Shown in pieces: positions 33,861-45,077 of a stretch of DNA of 64,000 nucleotides. Source of the stretch: Miscanthus floridulus (taxonomy: Eukaryota; Streptophyta; Magnoliopsida; Poales; Poaceae); NCBI RefSeq assembly GCF_019320115.1, contig NC_089584.1:57160852-57224851 (forward strand), read 5' to 3'. Position numbers and translations under genes: made by a program. Position 1 is the stretch's first letter; each line of letters begins with the position of its first letter. Under the pieces are notes generated by a model, which was not told where the DNA came from, made no database searches, and saw only the letters and a program-made list of their open reading frames with translations.

Positions 33861-34879
33861 TGATGAGGACATCATTGGCTCAAATATGACCATGCCAACC
33901 ACTTCTATACTAAAGGTGCAACCATTCTATATGAGGCTTATCATGGATGCATTTGATGAATTGATGCTGCACCATGATGTGTGTTCATTCTCATTTTCAG
34001 AATTACTTACATGGATCAAGGGAAGGTTTGATTGCATATGGAAAGCATGGAAGATTAATGAAGTTGATTGGGGACCAAATCCAAGTATTCCTAATGTCCT
34101 CCGCTAGGCCACCACATCACTTTGGTTCCAAGGACAGAAAGAGTCCAAGTCCAACACGTTTTGGAAGTTGAATTCAGAATACAAAATAGTCCCAAATTGC
34201 AACGGTCGCCACGACTTCATATGGATTCCGATTAGGACGTTCTAGCACTTTTTGGAAAGCTTATCAAGTCTATTTTCCAATGGATGGGAGACTCATGGCT
34301 ATATCTTATCCGATGCTTCTGCAGTCATCGTTTCAATGCTGGGACCTTTTTCTACCTTTGGTGTTGCATCACCCTATTTTGGGTCGATGGTCCATGTATC
34401 AAGTTAGGTCCATTAGGGATGTGTCCTAGGGTTGGAGAATGACCCCAACACCCCCTGGTCATTCCCCTAGGTATTAATAAGGATTAGAGCCACCACAAAT
34501 AGTTTGGGTTTTGTTTGTTGAAAGTTTAGCCATTGCTACTTCCTTGTAGACACGTGTGTTGACTAGACCATCCATTCTACTTGATTTAGAACCCCAACTT
34601 TGTGAGTTCAGATTGGTTTTTCATCTCCATATTTACAATTGAGTTGCTTGTTCTACTTGTTCTTGCTTGTTCCTCGATTGCTTGCAGGAATTACCCTAGT
34701 GGTTTGGTTGATCATGCTCCATAAGATCACGACGGCCATTGGAGGTGGTGTATCTGTTGCTAAGGCTCAACATCCTTGGATGGTTGTAGTCGGGCCGTGA
34801 ACATCATCTCCATCCCCAAATCGAGTTATCCACCTTCTCTCATCGAAAGATCGGGATCAACCCTAGCGGGTTCATATCA
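33861..34879 (+). repeat. 5' LTR of the CRM-like element
   Basis: Starts TGATGAGGACATC, ends GGTTCATATCA. It contains an orphan 74-codon ORF (33886-34107) corresponding to the C-terminus of the element's main ORF, which in the 3' copy is joined to gag. It carries more TG/CA where the 3' LTR keeps CG. Confidence 0.93.
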
Positions 34880-34881
34880 GT

Positions 34882-34894
34882 TGGTAATCAGAGC
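34882..34894 (+). other. Primer-binding site with one extra base
   Basis: TGGTAATCAGAGC directly after the 5' LTR: the initiator-Met site TGGTATCAGAGC with an additional A after TGGTA. The following AAGGTTC is shared with the other Met-primed elements here. Confidence 0.75.
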
Positions 34895-35879
34895 AAGGTT
34901 CATCGGTGAGAGACTTTCAATCCTTCGCTGTTTTTTAATTTTTCCTATAGTCTAGAAAAGCCAAAAAAAAAGTAGATTGGTTTACCCACAATCCTATAAA
35001 CCCTTTGAGCCTTTGCTAGCACTGCTTAGTTAGGGCTTGTTGAGTTTTCAGTTGCATCGGTTGTGTCGAGTTGCTGGTCTTAGTGTCTATTCCTTTAGAG
35101 TTTTGAGTTCTATCACGTTTTGGTCACCATGAGATCCACCATCACCATATACATCGTTGCTGCGTTTCTGCCACCATGGATCCATATGATGTCTGATTTG
35201 GGAGTTTAAATACAATCTAGAAACTTGAAGTTGTCTTCTTTCCAACAGATCTGACCTTGCAGCAAAATTCGATCTGAGCACTCCACAATCATCTTAGAGA
35301 TTTCAGCATCTGCGGTATTAACAAGAGTTGTTAAATCTGAATTCGAAGGGGCTGTGTATAATAGCCTTATTATTTGGGTTATCATAGTACCAAATAAAAC
35401 ATTTAGGCCTCTACAAAAAAAGAAAGAAAAAGAAGAAAAAAAAGACAAGAGAAGGAGAAGAAAGAAGGGGCTGAATCTATTGTTTTCTTCATGCTATGCT
35501 AGTTGTTCTTTTTCAGTGACTACCTTTGTGCCTAGGCTCACGTCTCTAGCATGGTTTAGCCTAGAACTAGCATAGTACCACCGTTGAATGATTATTCAGC
35601 TTGCTTTTGTGACTAACGTGGTGCTAGTACTTCCTTGCTTTAGCCCACCTATAGCTCCACATATTTCGACTATAGCTTGATAGGTGTTGTTGTTACGGCA
35701 CCGATACACTTCACTCCATGGTTATAGACTTGTTGGTTGCCGTCACCTCCTATTTGGCTTGGTAAGAACTTGTAAGGGCTTGTTTTAACAAGTTGAGTTT
35801 GAGAGAATTACATCCGACACATCCTAGTAGTTGATAGGAGGATACATATTATTTTTGTGTTTCCTGTTTTCTACTAATC
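34895..35879 (+). other. Leader of the CRM-like element
   Basis: About 1 kb of noncoding sequence before the ORF. It includes an A- and AAG-rich run at about 35414-35466. No coding frame recognised; possible packaging region by position. Confidence 0.5.
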
Positions 35880-37343
35880 ATGGTAGGTGATATGGAGATT
35901 TTTGAGCTGTTGAAACTAGACCCTCATATTCAGGAAGTCATTCAACACTTGCCGTTATATGATGGTAAGTTTGATCCTCAAGCTTACATTGATTGGGAGT
36001 TAAAAGTAGACAATGAATTTGATGAGCATGACCTGTCCGAGAAACAAAAGATTTGTATTGCCTCTAATATTTTGATTGAATATGCTTTGCTAGAATGGAA
36101 ACACATTTGTAGGCATAACAAAGTTCCAGAATCTTGGAAAGACTTCAAATTTCTTTTTAGAGATGCATTTGTTCCTGCATATTATGTTGATTATTTGCTT
36201 GCAAAATTAGACAACTTGAAGCAGGGTAGTAAGACTGTGAAACAATACTACCATAATTTTAAGATTTGTATCATGTTTGGTGGATTGGATGAATGCATGG
36301 AAGATGTTATGAGTAGATTCATGAGAGGGCTCAATTCTGAAATTCGAACCTTGTTAATTAGCAAATCATATTGCCATATTGGTCAATTGTTTTGTCTGGC
36401 TCTCAATGCTGAAAAAGAGATTCTATTATCTGTGAATACTTGCCAGAATGATGTGACCCATAATGTCCAAAATTTTTCCACTCTACATGCTAATGAAGAG
36501 GAACAAATAGTGGAACCCACTACTGATTTTCCTTTGTCGCAAAATGAATTACTCGCTGTTCCTTGTGATAAAGAGGAGTTGTGTGCTGATGATTCTTTTA
36601 CTCCTATGCCACAAGTAGCGAATAAGTGTGATACTTTTGGTTTGGAACCATACAAATATGTTGAAGATAAGCTTTTTCATCCTATTACATGTGCAAAAGA
36701 TGAACTGAATTTGTTGTCCTCTTTAAATACTTTGGGTTATATTGAATTTGATATTCTGTGTAATCTAAATTGTCTAAAAGAGAAACTTAAATTTGATTCT
36801 AGTTTGCCGAGTTTTAATCATTGTTCGCTTCATGCAATTGGCAAATATGATAGCAAAGGAGAATATTTGGTGCATAAAGTTTATATTTGCTCTAATCTGA
36901 AATATCCTTTTGGGCCACAATACTATGATCAAATTGAGGGCTGCACTAACACTAATGATGTCTTGCAAAGTTTTCCTAGTTTTTCCCATATGCAACAGGA
37001 TAAATATCAAGAAGGGGAGCACGGTTCACTTTTACCTACAACACATCCTCCAACAAAGGTCAAATCAAGGACGGTTTGCTGTCAAGAAGGGGAGAATGAT
37101 GAGGACATCATTGGCTCAAATATGACCATGCCAACCACTTCTGTACTAAAGGTGCAACCATTCTATATGAGGCTTATCATGGATGCATTTGATGAATTGA
37201 TGCTGCACCATGATGTGTGTTCATTCTCATTTTCAGAATTACTTACATGGATCAAGGGAAGGTTTGATTGCATATGGAAAGCATGGAAGGTTAATGAAGT
37301 TGATTGGGGACCAAATCCAAGTATTCCTAATGTCCTCCGCTAG
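35880..37343 (+). CDS. Gag-type protein of the CRM-like element, reading into the 3' LTR
   Basis: Intact 487-residue ORF, the longest in the window. Residues about 25-180 form a Retrotrans_gag-type capsid core (Tyr-Asp-Gly-Lys-Phe-Asp-Pro near residue 22; Met-Ser-Arg-Phe-Met-Arg-Gly-Leu-Asn near 141). A CCHC knuckle, expected after the core, is absent. Residues about 190-390 form a Cys-, Leu- and acidic-rich region I cannot assign. Residues about 395-410 (Cys-Cys-Gln-Glu-Gly-Glu-Asn-Asp-Glu-Asp) are encoded by the polypurine tract and LTR start, and the last 82 are encoded by the LTR itself. CRM integrases are remembered to end with a targeting motif in the same position, so the C-terminus may be that tail fused to gag. 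Capsid supply in trans is inferred. Confidence 0.8.
   Translation: MVGDMEIFELLKLDPHIQEVIQHLPLYDGKFDPQAYIDWELKVDNEFDEHDLSEKQKICIASNILIEYALLEWKHICRHNKVPESWKDFKFLFRDAFVPAYYVDYLLAKLDNLKQGSKTVKQYYHNFKICIMFGGLDECMEDVMSRFMRGLNSEIRTLLISKSYCHIGQLFCLALNAEKEILLSVNTCQNDVTHNVQNFSTLHANEEEQIVEPTTDFPLSQNELLAVPCDKEELCADDSFTPMPQVANKCDTFGLEPYKYVEDKLFHPITCAKDELNLLSSLNTLGYIEFDILCNLNCLKEKLKFDSSLPSFNHCSLHAIGKYDSKGEYLVHKVYICSNLKYPFGPQYYDQIEGCTNTNDVLQSFPSFSHMQQDKYQEGEHGSLLPTTHPPTKVKSRTVCCQEGENDEDIIGSNMTMPTTSVLKVQPFYMRLIMDAFDELMLHHDVCSFSFSELLTWIKGRFDCIWKAWKVNEVDWGPNPSIPNVLR
37083..37096 (+). other. Polypurine tract inside the ORF
   Basis: AAGAAGGGGAGAA immediately before the 3' LTR start at 37097. It is translated in frame, so it serves both as plus-strand primer and as coding sequence. 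Confidence 0.75.
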
Positions 37344-38115
37344 GCCACCACGTCACTTTGGTTCCAAGGACAGAAAGAGTCCAAGTCCAACACGTTTTGG
37401 AAGTTGAATTCGGACTACAAAATAGTCCCAAATTGCGACTGTCGCCACGACTTCATATGGACTCCGATTGGGACGTTCTAGCACTTTTTGGAAAGCTTAT
37501 CAAGTCTATTTTCCAATGGATCTAGACTCATGGCTATATCTTATCCGATGCTTCTGCAGTCATCATTTCAATGCTGGGACCTTTTTTTGCCTTTGGTGCT
37601 GCATCACCCTATTTTGGGCCAATGGTCCATGTATCAAGTTGGGTCCATTAGGGATGCGTCCTAGGGTTGGAGAATGACCCCAACACCCCCCTGGTCATTC
37701 CCCTAGATATTAATAAGGATTAGAGCCGCCACAAATAGTTTGAGTTTTGTTTGTTGAAAGTTTAGCCATTGCTACTTCCTTGTAGACGCGTGTGTTGACT
37801 AGACCATCCGTTCTACTTGATTCAGAACCCCAACTTTGTGAGTTCAGATTGGTTTTTCATCTCTATATTTGCAATTGAGTTGCTTGTTCTACTTGTTCTT
37901 GCTTGTTCCTCGATTGCTTGCAGGAATTACCCTAGTGGTTTGGTTGATCGTGCTCCATAAGATCGCGACGGCCGTTGGAGGTGGTGTATCGGTTGCTAAG
38001 GCGCAACATCCTTGGATGGTTGTACTCGGGCCGTGAACGTCATCTCCATCTCCAAATCAAGTTATCCACCTTCTCTCATCGAAAGATCGGGATCAACCCT
38101 AGCAGGTTCATATCA
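37097..38115 (+). repeat. 3' LTR of the CRM-like element
   Basis: Same ends and length as the 5' LTR. Its first 247 bp encode the end of the main ORF (stop at 37341-37343). Followed by the CTTCC target duplication. Confidence 0.93.
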
Positions 38116-41100
38116 CTTCCTCTCCTTCCTTGAACTCCAACAACGTTATCTCCTCTATCGATCCTAGATGCATGAGTATGGCATAAGATACCACGAATGC
38201 ATATTTGTTGACAAGTATAGTATGATGATACATGATGAATGGATTCTTGTAAGCATTCTTAACAACATGGCGTTAAAGTAATAACAAGTGCATCACATTT
38301 TACTGAGTATGTGCATCTCTTCTTGATTATTTAATCAACTACGTCAACAATGCATTTACTATACCGCAAAACAGCAGCTAGTTGTTTTACTGATAACTGA
38401 GATTCTACTTATCCAAATGCGGTGATCTTGGACTTTCTGGAATGCTTATAAAATTATCTACAACTTTCTTTTAATACTCTCACTGTAATTCAAGAGTTAT
38501 GTAGGGCAAACAAATCATTCAATCAAATCTGTCTAGAAAGTAAACCTTTTGGACAGCAAACTTGTAACAGCTAGAACTCAAAAACCCTAAGTCCGATGAT
38601 GGTAAAAATTTAACACAAGGTAGATTAGTAAGTTATCTACAACTTTGTTATTAACAAGTTTTACAGCAGAGACCATTATCCATATGAAATCATTCACACC
38701 ATCCAAACTATACATGCATTTTTGTATTGGAATGATAAAGCGACAATTAGTTATTTGTATACAATCAATGGCTTCTAAGCCTTACCATTAACACCAACAG
38801 TTACTATGCATCCTAAGAACCATAGAAAACATCATGCTTAATCACAATCTAATTATTTAAATGCCTTTATCAATTTACTAAAATACTTAGGTTAAATAAT
38901 AAACATATACCAAATGTACATCATAAATTCTCAAAAATTTTCAGTGGCTTACTACTGCTGCCAATAGACTACTGCAAAAGTTTCATGCCATTTTATCAAG
39001 TAAAACATCCTATGCAAAAATGACAAGGCATAAAAGCTTAAAATAGCATAAATAGGAAACCCTAGTGAAAAGTGTCAAGCAACAGATTTTATATTTTTCT
39101 TAGAATCCATATGGTACTAGGACAACCTCCAACAAATTTCATGAGTGTTGGATTCATAAATAATTTATAAATATTCATACAAGGATCACCTAATTATAAA
39201 AGGAAAATCTATAACTAAAAACTTATTCATGTACTGACTCTCAAATTTTTAGCAGTGCTTATACTCATCAAGAAAAGCTCACCATATAAATTTCATAATT
39301 TTTGGAGCACAGGAACACTAGAAATAATTTAAACAAGTTTGCATACATTTAAAAACACATTTCAAGTTTCATTTTAAATCTTCTGGAAACTCTACTACAA
39401 AACCTAATATTATATTTTTTATAAATACTACACTTCCTAAGGAACACTACAAAATTTGGTTCACAATATTTGGATCCCTACAGCTCCACTTCTCATTTTT
39501 CAAATTTGCACATAAAATAGGAAATAAATGAACTATCCTAAAGCTCCACAGTCAGTGACAACTGGGACCCGCTGTCAGTCGACCCCACGTGTCAGTGAAA
39601 CGAAACAGGGTAGCAGCGCTACTTAACGCTTGCGCGGCCAGAGTTCACCGATAGCGAGCTCACCGGTGACGGCAAGTGGACCTACATGTTCTACATAGCA
39701 ATACGCATCGAATGACCTAGGTGGTGGCAGTGAAGGTGTGGCGGAGCATGCTCATCGCTGGCCATGTAGGCATGGCGGCGCTGCTCTGTGGTGCGCCGAT
39801 CATCACCGGCCATGGCGAAGCTAGGCGGGGCATGCTATAGCATCACGGTGACCTAGTGACGCTATTTCAACTACATAAGCCTAACAAAAAGCTCCGATGA
39901 GCTCTGGCCACGGCGTGGTGGCATGGAGGTGAGAACACGGCGACGTGGGTGACCGTGTTCTACACCGGCGAGACCACTAATAGTGGTAACACCATAACAT
40001 GAGCTAGCACCCATCCTAAACAAGCCCTAATGCTAATAACCGAAAGAAAAGCTTGCGTGAGCCAAGCGGTGGCGAGTTCACCATGGAGGCGGCCATGGCG
40101 GCCGAGATTTCTAGCGAGAGGGGAAAAGGCGAATATGCCCTCACTGAAGCTCTATCGACGCAGCGAATACGTCGAGGCGGTGGAGGTGGATGTGGCACAG
40201 CTATGGGCGACATGGAGGCGATGGCGGTGTGGTGGAGCGCACGCGAGGTGATGGCGGAGGTGATGCTGTGCTCGGCGGTGTGGCTTGGTTCCACGGTGAG
40301 AGGCAAAGCTAGCACTTGGGAGTGAGAGAGATGACGGGAGTGAGTGGAATTGGAGCGCGGTGCAGTGCAGATAAGGGCTGCCAGTCCACGGCATCAAGGC
40401 CAGGCGTCGGCTAACGGTGGCCATGCAGCGGCCATGCTCTGTCCATGGTCGGACATGATAGAGCGTGGCGCGACGTCGATTAGGGCCTAAACCCGAGCCT
40501 GACAGCAAGATTTGACGAAGCTCTATCTCCTAATCCGTGGAGCATTAGCGCGCATAAGCTGAATCAAAGTTGTAGCTTAATGTACCATCTACAATTCTTA
40601 TTAAAGGACTCAGTGCTAATTCACAACCATGCTCGAGTAATATCATCCCAAAATTGAGGTTGTCAAACTATCAGTGAAAATGACTTAGCGAAATTTGCTA
40701 AGTGTTGAATATAGTGAATTGATGACTTTTGTGAGCCTAATTCAAGCATGTTAGGAGCTAAACTAGTGTATGACCCAAAAATAAAAGTTGTTCCCCTTAT
40801 CAAATGCTACAACTTTGCTTTAGTGACCACATCCATGCAAGGTCTCTATCATATGGTTCAAACTTGGTCAAACACATTACATTCACAAGATGACTTATAC
40901 ATGAACTATGACTTAGTGACCAATTTAGCCTTAACCATGAATACAAAAGTTGTTCATAATGATATCCTAAACATGTTTAAGCTATTTGTAGGGTCACACA
41001 ATCATTTCATACATTGGTTACAAATAAAGCTGTCCAGGTCAACATGCATAGCCTCACTTAAGTACTTGATCATACAAGGTGATCTTCATGAACCATGTTC

Positions 41101-41315
41101 CATTAGTCATCATAAGTGTAGCTAATATGTTTTAGTGACTCACATCCATCATTTACAGGTATTCACTCATGATCATATGCATATATACAAGGAAACATAA
41201 AATAGCAAGCAATGTTGCATATGTTTCAATTGTAAAAGCTCAAATATGAATGCTTAATGCTCATGCTCATGCAATGCAAGTCAATTTATGCAAGGCTAAC
41301 ACCTAGGGTGTTACA
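38116..41315 (-). repeat. 5' LTR of Gypsy-2, right part
   Basis: Continues the Gypsy-2 LTR after the nested insertion, matching 22377-25591 of the 3' LTR, and ends GGTGTTACA at 41315. It includes the GC-rich island (about 39540-40510) and the AT-rich U3 end. ORFs at 40030-40325 and 40748-41125 are not conserved as proteins with the other LTR copy. Confidence 0.9.
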
Positions 41316-44300
41316 CCTGTACTAGAGTAATCACTATATTTAAGCTAAAGCAAACAATAGTAACCATATCTGGTGTAGCATTTTCATATTCAACATAACC
41401 ATCACAATCCACTAAGTTACTACGATGAAGGGGCTCAGTCAAGTTTCTCACTATCCGAGAGAGATAGTGATTCAAATTGATTGCAACTAGCTAGGCAAAA
41501 TCCTAACACAAACCCACACTTCCCCCGTTAGGGTCGCGTCGGGTCACCTTTGGTACAACTCAGGACTCATTTCATGGGTTCGATCAGCGTTGCACACTCA
41601 AGGACCAACCAGTTGCTACGATGCTCAGGCTTGGCCTACCCTTGGTCTAATATCCATGTCCCCACACATCATTACTACCTCTAGTGTGCACCATTGGATA
41701 GAATGACTCCTGGCCTAAGTTGAGGTACACGGCTTTGCGATCGGAATGAGTTATCTAGCCAGCTAAGTGAGAGGCTATGTTCAAAATGACATCAGGGCCT
41801 ACAACGATACGGTCCTTAAGCGGCTCAAACGGAATCACAAGTGTCATCCTACAACCTAGACTCTGCCCGGCCTACCTTTATATCATCACATGGTTCTTTT
41901 TCATGATTGCAAATATAGCCAACCGTGACCAGGTATCCACCTATATCTTGTAGGTGATAGGAAATCACCTGACTTCTACCGAGCTAAGTGCACTAAGCAT
42001 ATATTCGATCCTAGACCTACACAGGGTTCAACATATATATTTCTAGACAAGGAGATTATATGCATCAAGTGTCTCCAAACAACTCCGACAACCCAATGCA
42101 TCAAACATAAATAACTCAAGTTGGTATTTATAAAACATGGGAGACTTAGAATGCTCTGAGACTTGCCTTTTAGGTAGGCCAAGGGTCTGTGATTAGGACA
42201 CTCAAGCAGCTCCTCTTGAACATGTCCTTCTCCTTCAGGAACCTCCTATTGTGGGATCTCCTTAGGTGTCTCCTCTCTTTCGAGTTTGAACTCCAACAGT
42301 GTCACTCCCTCCGCCAAACCTATATGTATGTGTACATAGATAAATATAGAGAATACACAAGGGATGATATGAATGATATGGTGCAACGCATATATATATA
42401 TATACATTCTTAACAACAAGATGGCAAGGTGATAACATGAGTAACTTTATTTTACTGAGTAGGTGCATATCTCCTCTCTAGAAAACAAAGTGACACTCAC
42501 CATGTACTAGCAACCTAAGGTACATGTGTTCATCATCAGTAAGAAGCCTAAAACCTATAGCTAACAACTTATCTTAATTAGCCTAGACATCCAATCACAA
42601 CCATCAAGCTCACAGAAAGCAAACAAGTCAAGAGAACAAGATACAAGTGAATTATAGAGCAATAATTAGCTAGTTGCATACAACCAATCAAATCTGGGTA
42701 CAACCAAATGTACCAACAGGTTATATAGATCACAAACATGCTAGAAAGTATATTGGTTAAGCCCAAACAAAATATTTACATGCTTTCATTAATTTTTTTA
42801 GGTGGCAAGGTGAAATAGAGAACTGCTATTTCTAGTGCATAGTAAATTCTGTAAAAATTATAGCAGCCAATACATGCTCCCAAGAGTCTACTATTAAAAT
42901 TTCATGCCATTTGAAGGAGTGTAGCAACCTCTACAAAAATGACAGGTTAACTAGGCTTATAACAACTCAAATAGGTTTAGCATAGTGAAAAGTGTCAAAC
43001 AACAGATTTCCTATTTTTCTTAAATTCATCATAATACAAGAATGTTGTGAAAATTAATTCATGCCCATAGGTTACACAAATCTACCACAATTAATTTCAC
43101 AAGAAACTAGTATTTGATCAAGTTAAATTACAAAGTCATAATCAAAGCATGCTTACTGTAGGTTTAATATTTTTCCTAGATACAGCATGTCAACAAGACT
43201 AACAAAATTGAAATCAACTTTTTAGCATCTCCCTAACTCAAGTTATGCATTTTATAAGATTAATCGACATTAAACAAGAAAAATTCAAGCAGGGTATAAA
43301 ACTATAGCATGTATCAAGTTTCATACTTTTAACAGATACTACTCATCAAGATGAAGCCAACAAAATTTGGTTCACTCAATTTGGACACTCCTAGCTCTAG
43401 ATATGAATTTTGCAAGTTCATCACAAAAATCTATAAAAGAATAAAAAGAAAAACACCCAAAACCCTAGCCTTGGCTAAGTGCACCCGGTGCACTACACCT
43501 AGAGGCGCTGACAGCTGGGTCCCATAGTCAGTGTGACCCCACTCGTCACACAGAGTAGAGGCACCCATTGACCGGCGTAAGCTCTCCGGCAACACGTTCA
43601 CCACCACTAGCTTCGCCTCGTCATCCCGTATCCAGCGATCTAGGCAGTTGGGCCTATTATGGCCTCTAGCTAGGGCAGTGGTGCTCATGGCAGCTCGGTG
43701 GCGCTGCAAAGCGGTGCACTCGTGTGGCTCACCACCTTCGATGGTGGAAATAGCAGCTAGGGTTTAGGCTTAGGTTCCTAGGTGCTAGGCAGAGCTTTAG
43801 GGTTAGAGTTCCAGCTCACGGAGGGGCCGGTGAGGCACGGCTGCATGCATGGCAGCGGCATAGCCAATTCACAGTGGTGTAGTGCGATGTTCAGGCTCCA
43901 GCAAGACTGGCATTGGCAAAAGGCCAACGGCTAGAGCTATCACTAGCCCTAGCGACTACGGAAGAGGGGAGAGAGTAGTGCAGACATGAGGTGGCTCAGC
44001 CATGGCGAGCTAAAGCTTGATTATAGCAATGGTGGCCATGGCAGTGGTTGTGGCCCTGGTGCCCTCACCTATGGATGATAAGCAATGTAGCTAGGTCGTT
44101 GTGGTAGAGAAGATCATGGCAAAGTTGTGGGTACAAGGAATTAGGCAGTGGTGCAGTGTGGGTGGCAAGCTCGATCGGCGAAAGCTCGATGGTGGCACGG
44201 TGCGATCGCCTTCGCTTTGGCGCTGTGCGAGAGAGAGAGAGAGAGGGAGAGCGATAGTGAGCGCCCGACATTTCCCCCTTCAGACGACAGTGTGGGCCCG

Positions 44301-45077
44301 ATGCTGGCATACGGCTGCCACACGGCACATGCGGCCTAACGTGGTCGGCCACTGCTATGGCCGATTTGAATCGGCAAGGGCCGATTCAGGCCTAACAACA
44401 CCACCTGAAAACCCAAACTTTGAGCCCCTAGATCACCCAAACCGTGGTGAATTTTGATCAACCATTTGCGCCATTTGTTAGAGCTATAAGAGTACTACAA
44501 AATTGCTTAAAGAAGTTTTGTCTAATTCTTGCTAGTTTTCAAAATACAATGCTCCAAAGTTCGCTACGTGGATCTGAAGGTCAGTCCTGGACTTACCAAA
44601 TTTTTTGTTTTCAAAACAACATTAAATTGATTTTTGTGAGCCCTATTTGACTAAGCTAGGCACTAATTCAGCTCTTGACCATTAAACAAAGTTTGTTCTA
44701 TAGGAGCTAAACTACAACTTTTATTTAGGTTCCACTGCCATGTAAGCTCTCTAACTAGTTAATCAAGATAGGTCAACAATCAACATGATAAAGGGTAATT
44801 CTAGTTATACCAACACTTAGAAGCAAGTTTGAACCAAGTCATGAATATAAACATGGTTTCATTTCTCATCCTAAGTGTGTCTAAGTTGATTTGGTGACCA
44901 ACAACAATCACTTGGATTGACCAACATGATCATCTAGTCTTGACTTAGTTGATTTAGGGAAAACTAATCACATTAGCAAGGGTATCATTTCATGCTCATG
45001 AGTGCAAATGAATGAATGATGCTTATGCGCATGCAATGCAAGTGCAAAAATGCAAGCTTAACACTTGGGGTGTTACA
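41316..45077 (-). repeat. Gypsy-3 LTR, right part
   Basis: Continues the LTR that starts at 20111. Homologous to but clearly diverged from the Gypsy-2 LTR, with shared blocks such as GGAATGAGTTATCTAGCC near 41743 and the GC-rich island at about 43480-44400, which holds a short GAGAGA run near 44229. It ends GGGGTGTTACA at 45077 and is followed by a polypurine tract on the minus strand. Confidence 0.82.

Larger units (their letters stand above)
33861..38115 (+). mobile_element. CRM-like gag-only LTR retrotransposon (non-autonomous)
   Basis: Complete 4255-bp plus-strand element: LTRs 33861-34879 and 37097-38115 (1019 bp each), PBS, a 1-kb leader, one long ORF and a polypurine tract. CTTCC at 33856-33860 and 38116-38120 is a perfect target duplication. 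No protease, RT, RNase H or integrase is present, so it must borrow these. The LTR start TGATGAGGACATC, the gag type and the Gln-Glu-Gly-Glu-Asn-Asp-Glu-Asp motif at the polypurine tract resemble centromeric CRM/CRR elements and their non-autonomous partners; that assignment is from memory. By eye the LTRs differ at some 35-40 positions (near 4%), many as CG versus TG/CA. Confidence 0.85.
20771..41315 (-). mobile_element. Gypsy-2: complete chromovirus (Tekay/Del-like) with nested insertion
   Basis: Complete minus-strand Ty3/gypsy element: 5' LTR at 41315-32250 (split by the CRM-like element), PBS 32247-32236, orf0, gag, pol ending in a chromodomain, polypurine tract, and 3' LTR 25591-20771. 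The flanking CCTGT at 20766-20770 and 41316-41320 is a perfect 5-bp target duplication, so both borders are firm. Without the insertion the element is about 16.3 kb with LTRs near 4.8 kb. In the first 230 bp the two LTRs differ at roughly 15 positions by eye, mostly transitions. All coding frames have stops, so it is now immobile. Confidence 0.93.

Noticed and set aside
44101..44457. ORFs around the GAGAGA run
   Set aside because: Short, overlapping on both strands and driven by the microsatellite and GC-rich composition of the Gypsy-3 LTR.
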